A stretch of 64,000 nt of DNA, taken from positions 73,386,851 through 73,450,850 of the forward strand of contig CM038471.1 of assembly GCA_021464415.1 (NCBI GenBank), read 5' to 3'. Numbering within the stretch: the stretch's first letter is position 1; each line of letters begins with the position of its first letter. The notes under the pieces are model-generated. The model ran no database searches. It was given only the letters and a program-made list of their open reading frames with translations, and was not told the origin of the DNA. Positions 1 to 10,855 of the stretch are shown here, piece after piece. The position numbers and the translations under genes are program-made. Origin of the DNA: Lonicera japonica. Its lineage: Eukaryota; Streptophyta; Magnoliopsida; Dipsacales; Caprifoliaceae.

Positions 1-115
1 CTCCCCCCACAAACCCTACATCCTCAAAGAACCGGGCATTTTCAGATTCAAAAATTGACTTTTTCGTGGGATCATAAAACTTGTACCCCCTGGATCTTTC
101 AGAGCATCCTACAAA
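1..115 (-). pseudogene. Copia integrase C-terminal fragment
   Basis: The minus strand from about 115 to 1 is an open stretch containing RGYKFYDPTKKSIFESENAR followed by FFEDVGF. This closely matches the region after the catalytic core of plant copia integrases (the ...GYKFYDP...FE...ARFFE block). No start or stop is visible, and the reading frame runs off the window. It follows the decayed pre-integrase piece without the integrase catalytic core between them, so an internal deletion is inferred. Confidence 0.75.
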
Positions 116-499
116 ATAGCACTATCCCGTGCCATAACGCAACCAAATTTTCAGTGTTTAATTTTCCTTTTACACTATATGCACTTAATTGTAGGGATTT
201 ATTAAATAAAACAATTGTATCAACTGCATATAGATTATTATCGTAACTTAACAAACAAAAAAAACTGGAACCAACCACTTTTCAATTATGAAACAAATTA
301 AAAATTTTATTCCCGAAGGAACAAGAATCTGTAGATTTGTCTAAAACATAAATTGAAATCAAAATTCGTATAAAATACGATACAGTATATGTCTCATTAA
401 GATTCAAATAAAATGTAGTCTTTAATAATAATCTAAACATTTCAATTGCTTCAACTTGAACCGTTTTACCTTCGCCTAAATTGATGTGTCTTTCACCAT

Positions 500-1361
500 C
501 ATTTGACTTTCAGAAATTAAGACAACCCCTTCTTATTACGCCATGAGTGAAAGTTGGTATAGTGCTTCTTTATGTGTTCTTCAGCTCCACAAAAGTAACA
601 CTAATATCTTCTGGTTCGCCCAGTTACTTTTCTTATTTCTTTTGTTGTGCTGTGTCTGTAATTTCCTTTGTTCTTATTTCCCTTATCCTTGCTTTTAGAG
701 GTTGAGACAATTAAGAAGTTTATACCTTATCTTGCTTCAACTTTTTTTTTAAACACAATATGAGATGAGCTCATTTAGAGACCAAGTCTCTTTTTGACAA
801 TTACAGCTCACCTTGAACTGGCTAAACTGTGTTGGAAGAGATATTAAAACTAAATGCACCAGCAAGTCCTCAGAGAGTTCTAGCTTAAGTGCTCTTAATT
901 TTGAAGCAAGATGAGACATCTCCATAATATACTTTCTTATATTGCCTTTATCCTTATACCTCATTGAAAGTAGGTTTGTCAAGAGCGTACCTATTTCAGC
1001 CTTTTCATTCTTGACAAACCTTTTTTCAATGTCTGCAAGGAACTCCTTAGATGTAGTTATCTTTTCAGATATTGTGCCTCTGAATGCTTCCGGAATGGCC
1101 CTTTTTTTTCATAATCATGACACACATGCGATTTGATCTCTCCCACTTCTCTAGATCTTTTCTCTCTTCAGGAGTACTTTTATCCGTAAGAGGTCGGGGA
1201 GAATCAATCCTTAATGCAAGGTCAAGATCCATGACTCCTAGAACTATCTGGAGGTTCTCTTGCCATGATTTGAAATTTGTGCCATTTAACATAAGAATAA
1301 AGTTAATGCTAGCAGTAATATTAGCAGAAGTATTCATAGCTGAATCCACAGAAAACAACAA
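500..1361 (-). pseudogene. Copia Gag polyprotein remnant (UBN2-type, with decayed zinc knuckle)
   Basis: Two open segments, 1361-1065 and 982-749, code for consecutive parts of a copia Gag. The first has the typical start (ILMLNGTNFKSWQENLQIVL, then MDLDLALRID and KWERSNRMCVMIMKK). The second has the IRKYIMEMSHLASKLRALKL and LISLPTQFSQFK blocks. A frame change separates them. Further downstream (about 600-560) a CYFCGAEEHIKKHY motif matches a CCHC zinc knuckle whose last cysteine has become tyrosine. The gene is therefore dead by frameshift and by loss of a metal ligand. Assignment to Ty1/copia rather than gypsy rests on this Gag type. Confidence 0.75.
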
Positions 1362-2356
1362 TAAACAAACAAAACAAGCTTACATAAATCCTAAAACAAA
1401 TATAATAAATTCAAATAAAGGTAATTCCCATCTTAAGATACTGGGTGCTCCATTAATATTTTATCTTTGGATAAAAATACTAACTTGCAATTGATATCTT
1501 GTAGCAATAATCAAACACTGATAATAAAAGTATGTCGAATAATAAATCTTCCTTTGGGCCGATTTATTGTTCACATGAAAAAAAAAAACTGAATAATTAT
1601 CACGTATTTATTACCATAGTTGTGCAAGCAATTCTGTCAAAAAATTAACCTTCCTTTGGGCCGGTTAAAAGTTTACATAAGTTACAGGTACACAGCCGAT
1701 TATATTTTAAAACAAAATAATTTTCACGAGAGAGGTCACTTTGGCGATATGTCGCTTCAATTAATTTGTCTTTAAATATATATACTTAATTATACCAATA
1801 TTTGAATTTAATCTAGTTGGGTCAAAGCTTATTGGGTTATATACCCATATCCATGTCTTGACCCATATAATCCAAAAAATTTAAGCCCTAAAAAATTTAT
1901 GTATACACGCTCATTGGTATAACACACAAAACCATAACTTAAATAAACAAATAAATATATATATCCACAGCAACAATAACAATATTATAATATATACAAA
2001 GTACACACATATACAAAAGTACACGTATATATATAATTGTGTGCCATAATCCAAAGCTGTGAATCGAACTTATATATGTACACGATTAAACTCCCTTTTG
2101 TCCTTTTTTCTTTATAATATATATAAATAAAGTATAACATACCTGTAGCCTTTTTTTTTATTATATATATATATAAAGTATAAATATATATATATATATC
2201 CAATAATAACAATGATAAAAAATAATTGGCAGAACTCAATTTGACCTTGCACATATATATACACCAATTAACTCCTTATATAATATAATCCAAAACCTCA
2301 TGTTTTACTGCACACTAAAATAACTTACACAGAGTATGCCGAATCTAAAGTACACA

Positions 2357-4644
2357 TGTAACACCCCCGCCTTAATTGTACAGGACAACACCCGTAGTTA
2401 AGGCCTGGGGCGTCACTGACCTATCTTAGTAAGACTAAGATAGGTATATAAGAATAATATAAGTCAACAACCGACTATATATCAAGCATTGATGAGTACA
2501 GGATACAAAAATGATGTTAAAGCATTATAACATCTACCATGTAGTTCAATTTCACAAGCATAGTAATGATATGGGGCAAGTCAAGTCCATACATATATAT
2601 ATACACATGAATATCAAAAAGGGAGCTAATTAAAAGCGGGCATGTCATAGGCAAGCCGTGACTTGCCCTACCAAGATATACACAATCAAAAGTATCAAAA
2701 TACAAGTATCAGAGCCTCTAATTCGTTCCCGAGCCCATCGCGTCTTTGTCTTCTTTGGATTCCTGAGTACATGTATTGGTTTAAAAAAAAAGAACGGGGT
2801 GAGCTATGTGCTCAGTAGGGGGAAATATAGGGCATGGTATTCAGACAAGTTATCCTTTCATTTTCAGAATATATGATTTAAGTAATACAAACAAGAATCA
2901 TTGCCAACCATTTAAAAGATGCATGATCGTGCTAATGCAGGTTACCTCCTGTGTCAACCGTTTACCGTATGATAGATAGCACAGGCTGTAGATATAATCC
3001 ATAGTCGCCAGAATTATAAGGCCATTATCGTAATATAACCATAGGATCAACCATCCCAAATTTTTTTATGAGAACACCGATATCAACATGAATCATAGTG
3101 CCTTGCCAATTGCCTAGGTTCCCGGGCTCCTCACCGGTGGCTTATAGGCGGCCAAACATTGCTCCCCCGGGGGTTTAGGGATTTTCAACCCAAGGGCACC
3201 GAGCCCCACTTATTTCCCATCCCGGCAAGCACTATACAACCATATCAAAAATTTTGTTCCCGAGAGACACAAGCTCTCCAAACCAGTGATAAATGATGAA
3301 GGCCTTTCATAGGATAGCCAATCAATCCATAAACCACAAGTCCGTTCCAAATATTGCCAAAAATTCCCGAGCAGGCGGTTGACACAACAGTAGTATGTAT
3401 CGTGCATAATATGATATTAAATATCAATATGAGACAACCTATGCCATATATACTCCAAAAGTTCCACCATATATCCTTTGGTATTCAAAATTCATCTATA
3501 AGCCACTTTTATCAACAATTAATAATACATACCGACAAAGATATGTTATTTTGTTCAAATAACACTTTATCTCGAGTATATATGGCATACCTTGTCTTAA
3601 ATCATGCAACCATAGCCATAGAGATCATAAAACATCATAACCTTTCTTATATCTTAGTTCCCAACCAATCATGAATCAAACACAACTATTTTTGTGTAAT
3701 AAAGTCATATTAACATGTTATAAAAGCAAATAAACCCCTACCTCGTGTTTATTAGCCGTATAGAGTGAAGAAAGAAGAAAATCCAAGCTTTCCCAAAGAA
3801 ACCCCAAGGAGGAAGATGATGAATAGTGAATTTGAAGATGATTCGGATGATTTCGGGCTTAATTCGTTGATGCGGAAGGATTAATGCGTAGAAATCCTTT
3901 ACTTCCTCTCTCTAGAGCCTTCTAGAAACCTCTCATAAGGTCTAGAGAAGTTTGGGTCGAAGAATGGATGAAAAAGGACCAAAAACGCACTTAAAACGAG
4001 CTTAAGTCGGTGGAAAAAGTGAACTGGCGGACCGGTATGCTAAAAACCTAATACCGGTCCGCGGGTTACAATTTTCGACAAAATTTGTTGCTGGACCGGT
4101 ATTCAAAAATGCCATACCGGTCCGCGCTTTAAAAGTTTCGGGTCTGGAGCACTGTTTTTGTTTTGGCCATAACTTTTCGCTCCGAACTCCGATTGAGGCG
4201 TTCTTTATGTCCACGGAAAGGTATTTCAAAGATCTACAACTTTCTAGTTGGAAGTTTTTCCAAATTATGGATAGATTGTTCCCAGAAATTCAACGAAGAC
4301 AGCGCTCTGCCAAAGCACTGCCGAATGACCAGAATTTGCAATGGGCCTACTTTGGGCCCTGTTTTGATCCACGAGGAGTGTGAGTTGGACTTCGGCCAAA
4401 ACACGAAAGTTGTAGAATGGCATGAATACTAGACACCCACGGAAACGGAACCTTAATCGGATAAGTAACAAAGAAATTACGATATCTCAAAGTTAACCAA
4501 AATTAACAAATCGCGAAGAACCAAAACTTCCTATTTACCAACCAAAATCGATTCGGACCACCCGAATCACCAAACGATCATTGATATATGTATCAAAGAT
4601 TTAATATAACACAATTAACATTAATATAAGTACAGGATGTTACA
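2357..4644 (+). repeat. Solo Ty3/gypsy LTR (2288 bp) with 5-bp target duplication
   Basis: It starts TGTAACACCCCCGCC and ends GTACAGGATGTTACA, the usual ends of Tekay/Del-like plant gypsy LTRs. It is flanked on both sides by ACACA (2352-2356 and 4645-4649), a perfect 5-bp target duplication. No internal region or second LTR is present, so it is a solo LTR left by LTR-LTR recombination. The 3' part (about 3780-4600) is similar in order to the partial LTR at 62.8-64.0 kb: a block telling of CCACGGAAAG, GGACCACCCGAATCAC and AAACGATCATT occurs in both. Two palindromic ACCGGT-containing hairpins lie at about 4030-4070 and 4092-4130. Confidence 0.88.
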
Positions 4645-4960
4645 ACACACATATATATATATATACAAGATCTTGCAGCTTTATTAATCCATATAGTAAA
4701 TCGCACACATATAAAATATATATGTACAATTAATCCTGCACCAACCGTGACAAAACAAAAAAAACAAAAACCCATACCGAGCCGAAAATTGGCAGATTTG
4801 AGGTCCACGAATCTAAAAAACCTTATTCCATATATAAATAACCAATAATTGTATTTAAATCTAATAAATTTTAAAACCTAAAAATTATTAGATTCAAAGT
4901 TGCCCAAAATAATCATGGATCGAAAATAAATCCGATTCTCAATGATTCAACATGAAGATC

Positions 4961-4972
4961 GCTCTGATACCA
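4961..4972 (-). other. Primer-binding site of the copia element
   Basis: On the minus strand the bases read TGGTATCAGAGC, complementary to the 3' end of plant initiator tRNA-Met. It lies two bases inside the LTR end ...CTAACA, the normal distance for a copia primer-binding site. Confidence 0.8.
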
Positions 4973-4974
4973 CT

Positions 4975-5458
4975 TGTTAGATCTTGATGGTTCTAAATAA
5001 CCATAAACCCTAGGACCGTTCATGTCGAATCACCAAGAATTAATAAATCAATATGCGGAAGCGTACCTGAATCCATAGCGTGCATTTGTAATCGAGTGGT
5101 TGGCCTTCCAGATCAACACGTATTTCTTTAGAAAATCCCTTTTATGTCTTCTCTTCGCTCTCTGTGATGATGGGAGCTCAACAGGGACAAGAAACGTACG
5201 TATGATCTGGGGACCATAACCACAATATATATAGATAGTAAACCCTACTATCTATTTAGTATTTCTATTTTAGCCCATCATAAAAATAGAATTACTCTTA
5301 AGTATCTACACATTAAAGGCCCATACCCTATTAGATACATTTAAGCCCAAATAACTTAAACCTTATTTAATCACTTTTAAAGTGGGCTTAACCATTCGAC
5401 AGTCCACAACACATAATTATTTCACATATAAGCCCAATGTTGGATTAATGATCCAACA
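4975..5458 (-). repeat. Copia 5' LTR (484 bp)
   Basis: In element orientation it begins TGTTGGATCATTAATCC at 5458 and ends GATCTAACA at 4975, giving short inverted ends with TG...CA. It directly borders the primer-binding site. The first 20 bases contain an inverted pair (TTGGAT/ATCCAA). The outer border was set from the TG...CA ends and the inverted termini; the partner LTR is not available to confirm it. Confidence 0.65.
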
Positions 5459-7021
5459 TAATTACCTTTGGCCCACTAAATATGCATTAAGAAGGACAGA
5501 ATATTAACTTTATATCATCATTATATTTATTGTTTTAATAATGCATGGTGCATAGTATGAAGTTTTATGACGTTTATCTGCATGTTGTTAAGAATGGTTA
5601 AGAATATAATTAATATTTTGTTGTTAAATTTGGTACATTGATTATTTTAAAAAAAAAAGAACGGGACTATCGATTTGAGACATTATAAATAGAAAGTGGG
5701 ACTATCAATTTGAGAAAGAGAGCATACATGGTATTGTGTGATTTTGTATCTTGTGAATCTATGCTAGATTTTGTTTTTGGTGATGTACTGTTACTGGTAT
5801 ATGACTTTCAATACCATATTTCCAGCGATGTTTTGAGAATTTAGTTCTTGTTGGGAAACCAATATCAAAGCCCTGCACATTTGTCAAAACGAAATATATA
5901 CAAAGAAACTTTTTTTAAACTTGTTTGGATCCAGTAATAATTTAACCTTATGCTAGGGCTGTAAACGACCTCAGTTGAATTTTGGGTTGTTCAAGCTTTG
6001 GTTTGTAAAACATTAATTTCAAGCTTATAAATTTGTTCAAACTAGGTTTGTCTAGCTCTCGACCCAAGCTCAAACGAACTTTTAACCAAGCCAGTCCCAA
6101 ATAGCTAGATTTTTAACATAATTTTAGAAGCTTATCAAGCCAAGCTCATCAATAGTTTGTGTCCAAATTGTTTTCAAGCTTGGTTTGTTTGTTTCAAAAA
6201 CAAATCTCAAATGAACTTCTAGTCTTCTACTCAAGTGACTGAGTCTAGCTTGGGTAGCTTGATTAACTTTATCTCCCTACCTTGTACATAACGAACAATA
6301 TCCCTTTGAAAATGCAGGAAGTTAAAAGTAAACTTATTTACCAGTCCCCCCATTCTGAGCTATGAAAGAGGAGGATAAAGTGAGTTGGTAAGAGAGTGTG
6401 TAGAGTGTGAGTCTCACTTGTAGAATATAACTTATTTATCTTTTTTGAAATTCAGTACATTGATTTTAGTAACGTGACTCTTATGGGACACCCAAAATGA
6501 ATATGTGGACTCGGTAATTTTGGACTGAGGAAGTAAAACATAGTTTGTAATAAACTTAGGCTGTTAGTGTCAATTCTTGACTTGTTATCATGTGGTTGAC
6601 TTTGTAATAAGTAATTCTCCTGCCACAAATTGCGAGTCGCTACTTTTGCACTTAATGAATACAATTCAACAGAACTAAGTTCTATTCGATAGGATATTCT
6701 CGTGTTCATTCATGGTTAAATATATACTCAAGATACCTTGAGGTGTTACCTAAGTAGAACTTAGTTGAAGTTAAGAGATACAATTTTGTTGCTTTCTGTT
6801 CTTGGTATTAATACTTCCTATTTGTTTTTGGCATAATTGCTATATTACTTGGAGGTGGCCTTTACTATTTCATTCGCACATTATTAAGATACTTAGAGCT
6901 AAACATCATAATTCAATATCGAAGTTCCGCATATTGGCTAAAAAGCATTTCATAATGAAATCCTTAACTAGTATATTACTTGTTAAGTGAACTAAATTTC
7001 TGAACTTTTTTCATATTGCAG
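5459..7021. other. Intergenic, no gene seen; MITE-like fragments
   Basis: AT-rich sequence with no supportable coding region. Around 6451-6545 is a fragment resembling the 3' half of the Stowaway-type elements at 19838 and 22182 (shared words GTACATTGATT, TGGGACA and a GAGGAAGT-like end). At about 5954 a TAGGGCTGTAAACGA motif looks like a hAT terminus, but no matching right end was found. Confidence 0.4.
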
Positions 7022-7989
7022 AATGTCAAACCGAATCAACAAATAGTGGATGAATGAGAGGAATAGAATTAGCCAAGTGTATCTGCAAGGAGTGGACGAT
7101 TTTATTGGTTTTGCAATTGCAAATGATGTTCAAAAGTTGTCAACAATTCTTGTGTGTCAACATAAGATGCGTTTCAGTCCAACAGATGTCAGAAAACATT
7201 TGATTACGAAAGGCGTAAAAGGGACATATACTAAGTGGCTTTTTCATGGTGAAAAGCCATCAACGAGTTGTATAAAGCATCCACCAGTAGGTAATGTAGA
7301 ATTAGTAGATAACCCTAAAGAAGATAACATCGGAAATTCAGGTCTTGGGATGGGGAACCTTGTTGGCAAATCTTATGGAGTGCATGAAAACCGTGACTCC
7401 GTGAGGTTGGTCAAACAAGAGTTTTTGCAGAAGCCAATATTAGGAACGAGAGAAACAAGATAAAAATGTGTTGGAGAGTGCTAAGCCCTTCTTATGTAAG
7501 CACCACTAACTTATTATAAATTTTTAAAATTTAAAAGCATGTATGTGTTAGCTGTTTTTTTTTTTTTTCAAGTCCTCTTTGTCCAATGAAGGGCATTAGA
7601 GTGATAGCATAAATAACAAAAAAGATACAAAAGGAGGATGATACAAAAGGCCATCCCCAAGACCAAAAACACAAAGAAATGCAATTGTTACAAGTAAAAA
7701 GAAATTGCAACATAGACTAAAAACCTAAGTACTAAAGTCCACGAAGCAAATTCAAATAAGGCAACAGAGGCCATAACATATTGGCCAACAAAAAATAAAA
7801 TCAAGCCATTAAAAAGAGATAAAAAGATTGGCTGTCAACAAAGCAAGAAAAGAAATTGCTAAATCCTTGCTGTCTGTGCACAAGAACAGCAAAACTATTA
7901 CACCTACTTGCAAGTAGAAAAACTAACTTGAAGCAAATAGAATTGGCCAACAAAGATCTGTAGAGAACTGAACATTAATTTAACTGGTT

Positions 7990-8952
7990 TAGGGGTGTTT
8001 TCAGTTTCGGTCGGGGTTGAAATTGGGGTACCCCAAATCCTCCCAAAATTTTACAGTTCGATTTCGGTTTCTATACCCTATGGAACCTAAACCCCCACCC
8101 AAATTATTCGGTTTCGATCCGGTTCAGTCTCATTCGGGTTTTTTTTATATTTTTAAAACTTTAGTTAAAAACTGCACTAAAAATAAAAAAGCAGCACTAA
8201 TCAAAAAACATGGACTTAATATTATCATATTTGTATTTATTTACTTCAATACTTAAGACAGAAATCATTATTTTACAACATTTATTACTATTTGATAGCA
8301 TAATCATGAATATTCTCAATATTTAATAAATATTTCAGTTTCATGATACTATTCTTTGTTGAGGAAGACTTCATAATTTACTACATAGAATTGTTTTCCA
8401 TGTATATATATCTTGATGTTATTAAATTCGCTTTGTTTTAAAATTAAAATTCATTGTTTTCTTTATTTTCTTTTTTTCGAATGTCATAAATTATGATTTC
8501 ACCTTAAGAAATAATCAATATATTAAATCTTATCATACTAAATAAATTTAATGGTAATTAAACATTAATGAAATAATGAGTATCAAGCCATAACTAAACA
8601 AAATACAAAGATTAAACTGAATCTTAATTTGAAAAAAAGAATAAGTAACATAAACTAATTATTTTTCTAAAAGTGAAATAAGAGATTGAGAAGGGCAAAC
8701 TGGAAAAAAAATGTCATATTTGAATTAAGGAGTAACTTCAGAATAAATAGTGAAATTGCAAAGTCCTTTAGTTAACAAATTTAAAGAGATTGGAGGAATT
8801 CGGTCCACTTCGGGTAACCTGAACCCCAAACCGACCCAAATCAATCGGTTTCGTTTTTGGTTTCGATTTTCTTTTCGGTTCGGAAAATTTCGGATTGCAA
8901 TGGATCAGTTCGGTTCATTCGTTTGGTTTTCGGATTTCTGACAACACCCCTA
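7990..8952. mobile_element. Non-autonomous hAT element, 963 bp
   Basis: The ends are inverted: TAGGGGTGTTTTCAG at the left and CTGACAACACCCCTA at the right. The flanks are AACTGGTT (7982-7989) and AACTGGTC (8953-8960), an 8-bp target duplication with one change, as expected for hAT. The first and last roughly 150 bp match the larger element at 58000-61384. The middle is AT-rich and codes for nothing recognisable. It was inserted into the CACTA remnant. Confidence 0.85.
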
Positions 8953-9326
8953 AACTGGTCTGTAGTAACAGCTGCTAATTCTGCTTATGCATTCTGCATA
9001 ACAAAATTATTTTTTGCAGAAACTGAAGCAGCATTCTTCAGTAAGCCAACACAAAAAGAAAAAGTGGAGAGGCCTCTAGTAACACTCTTGAAGGCAATGA
9101 GCTTATCAAAGAAAAGAATAGTACGTAGAGGACGAGTTTGTGGAGTTAAATCTGACAACCGAAGAAGCAACTGGTGCATTTCAGGATTACGAAGGCAAAA
9201 GAAGCAGCAACGAAAATAGACAGACATGAAGTTGATGCACTAAAGAATGAAATCCTATCCTTAGTTTACTCAAGAATTGATGATATTAAATCAGAAGTTA
9301 AGCTAGACTTGCAATTGTAATAGTTC

Positions 9327-9416
9327 TTAAATACAATATCAAGCTATCAACTACAAGTTGCTACACATCCATTAAATACAATATCAAGCTATCAACTACA
9401 AGTTGCTACACATCCA
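9327..9416 (+). repeat. 45-bp tandem duplication
   Basis: Two adjacent identical copies of a 45-bp unit beginning TTAAATACAATATCAAGC (first at 9327, second at 9372). They lie in the CACTA remnant just before the DUF8039-like part. Identity of the copies points to a recent slippage or repair event. Confidence 0.9.
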
Positions 9417-9894
9417 TTATGTATCTTCTTTCTTTGTGAAACAGGGTACAATTCAAACTACCATACAATCTGTGATAAATGCTTTCACCACCGGTTACAA
9501 GGAAAGTTCCCCACAAGCGATCACGATTCCCAGAAGTGAGTCAAGTTCCAACTCAGTCCATTGCCCATTTAATCTACCCCAAAACTTGGATAATATTTTT
9601 ACCATGGGTGCATCTTGTCCACTTGGTGGACCTACTTCAGCCGATAATCCCCCAGTTATTTTGCTTGATAAATACTTAAAAGAATTAGCAAAGGGGTATG
9701 TCGTGACAGATGCCTCGGCCGGATTTTGTGATGGTGAAAAGGTTGGACTTGGAGAAAAGAAAGTTTGGATCGATGAAGTGATGGAGCCCGATGCTAGTTT
9801 GTATGACCCTCCTCAAAATGGCCAGTATACTCTATCTGCCTATGTTCCCGGGGGCTATTTGATTTGGGTAGAGAATTGGTTGAAGTATGTTTAG

Positions 9895-10855
9895 TTCTAC
9901 TCATGGTACATCTAAGTTATTTGTTGTACTATTTTCCATTTTTTAGTATTTGTGTTGGAGCATTTGATTAATGCTTAGACTCTTTAGACATTTTATATGG
10001 TTAATGCTTAGACATTTTGGTATTTAGTATTCAAAGAAAATCATATTATGTCACAGTCTATCTATCTATCTATATTTCAAGCTTTTGCAGTAGTTCGCGG
10101 ACTCTCTTTAGCAGGTGCAGTTAAGCCTGTTAAATCCGATCTCTCTTTCCGCCATTCTCAACCATGACACTAATTTTACTACTTTATAGCCTTTACTCTT
10201 AAAATTATTTATATTTGAATCACGCAAGGGTCCCTTGGGCAAGAAAATCTTGTGCTTAAAATAGCGCAAAAGTCAGTAAGGACTAGCTAAACTTTTAATT
10301 TAGGTATGGAGCACTTCTCTATGCTATGTAGCGTTTTATTGTGCCTTCACTACCGTTCTGCATATCATAAGAAAAATATTTCATCCATCTCAAATTCGTA
10401 GTCTCATCACTTTGGCTTTTGTACTTTTAAATGAAACACTAATTTCAACATAATCAATGGTCAATGACGCAACTTATTTTCAACCTTGATAATTCGTAAA
10501 TTGATTGTCCAAAAAAGGAAATGAGACTGTCGTTTTGAAGAATACACTGAAATCCATTCTTGTATTTCTACTGTGCAGCCAAACAGAACATCAAAAACAC
10601 AAGAAAAAGCCTATAGTTTGCATATATGTCCATATTTCATAGTCTCAACATTCAACAGAACTACACCTCTTAAGAGAACTAACTTAAACTATATATTTAC
10701 CCTTTTTTCTCCATATCCATTCACCCTTTAACACATGCCCAAAAAGGAAAATTCTCCACCCTGCGTCTTTTTTTTCATCATCTTGAAAGTCATCTAAAAG
10801 TTGTTAAAAGTTTTTGAGCCGAATGGTCTTTCAACAAAAAAGCTCCAAGATTACA
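9895..10855. other. Intergenic region downstream of the MADS gene
   Basis: No coding sequence is supported. It includes the 3' untranslated region of the MADS gene on the minus strand, end not defined. A TCTA microsatellite lies near 10060. A degenerate Stowaway-like fragment is visible at about 10387-10545 (shared words CACTAATTTCAACATAATCA and ATGAGACTGTC). Confidence 0.5.

Larger units (their letters stand above)
1..5458 (-). mobile_element. Degenerate Ty1/copia retrotransposon, 5' part (continues off the left edge)
   Basis: Read on the minus strand, the element runs LTR (4975-5458), primer-binding site (4961-4972), leader, Gag (1361 to about 500), a piece that looks like the pre-integrase region (about 460-180), then the integrase C-terminal region (about 115-1). 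A solo gypsy LTR (2357-4644) splits the leader. The protease and most of the integrase core are missing between Gag and the window edge, so the copy is internally deleted as well as frameshifted. The other LTR is not in the window. The order of Gag then integrase directly downstream is the copia order. Two leader blocks near 1540-1560 and 1648-1668 share the motif CTTCCTTTGGGCCG. Confidence 0.8.
7022..9894 (+). pseudogene. CACTA (En/Spm)-type transposase-associated protein remnant
   Basis: The N-terminal part (open from 7050, preceded by an ATG at 7022 and a stop seven codons later) looks like the transposase-associated domain of plant CACTA elements: an EEF-like VDDFIGFAIAN stretch, then FSPTDVRKHLITKGVKGTYT and KWLFHGE. 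The cysteine part of that domain is eroded. The C-terminal part (about 9403-9894) resembles the DUF8039-type domain of the same proteins: GYVVTDASAGFCDGEKVGLG, then VWIDEVMEPDASLYDPP. A lysine-rich segment that could be coiled coil (about 9000-9320) lies between them. A hAT element (7990-8952) and a 45-bp tandem duplication interrupt it. The central transposase core is absent. Exon borders were not resolved. Confidence 0.6.

Noticed and set aside
5954..6340. hAT element starting TAGGGCTGTAAACGA
   Set aside because: No matching inverted right end or 8-bp duplication was found.
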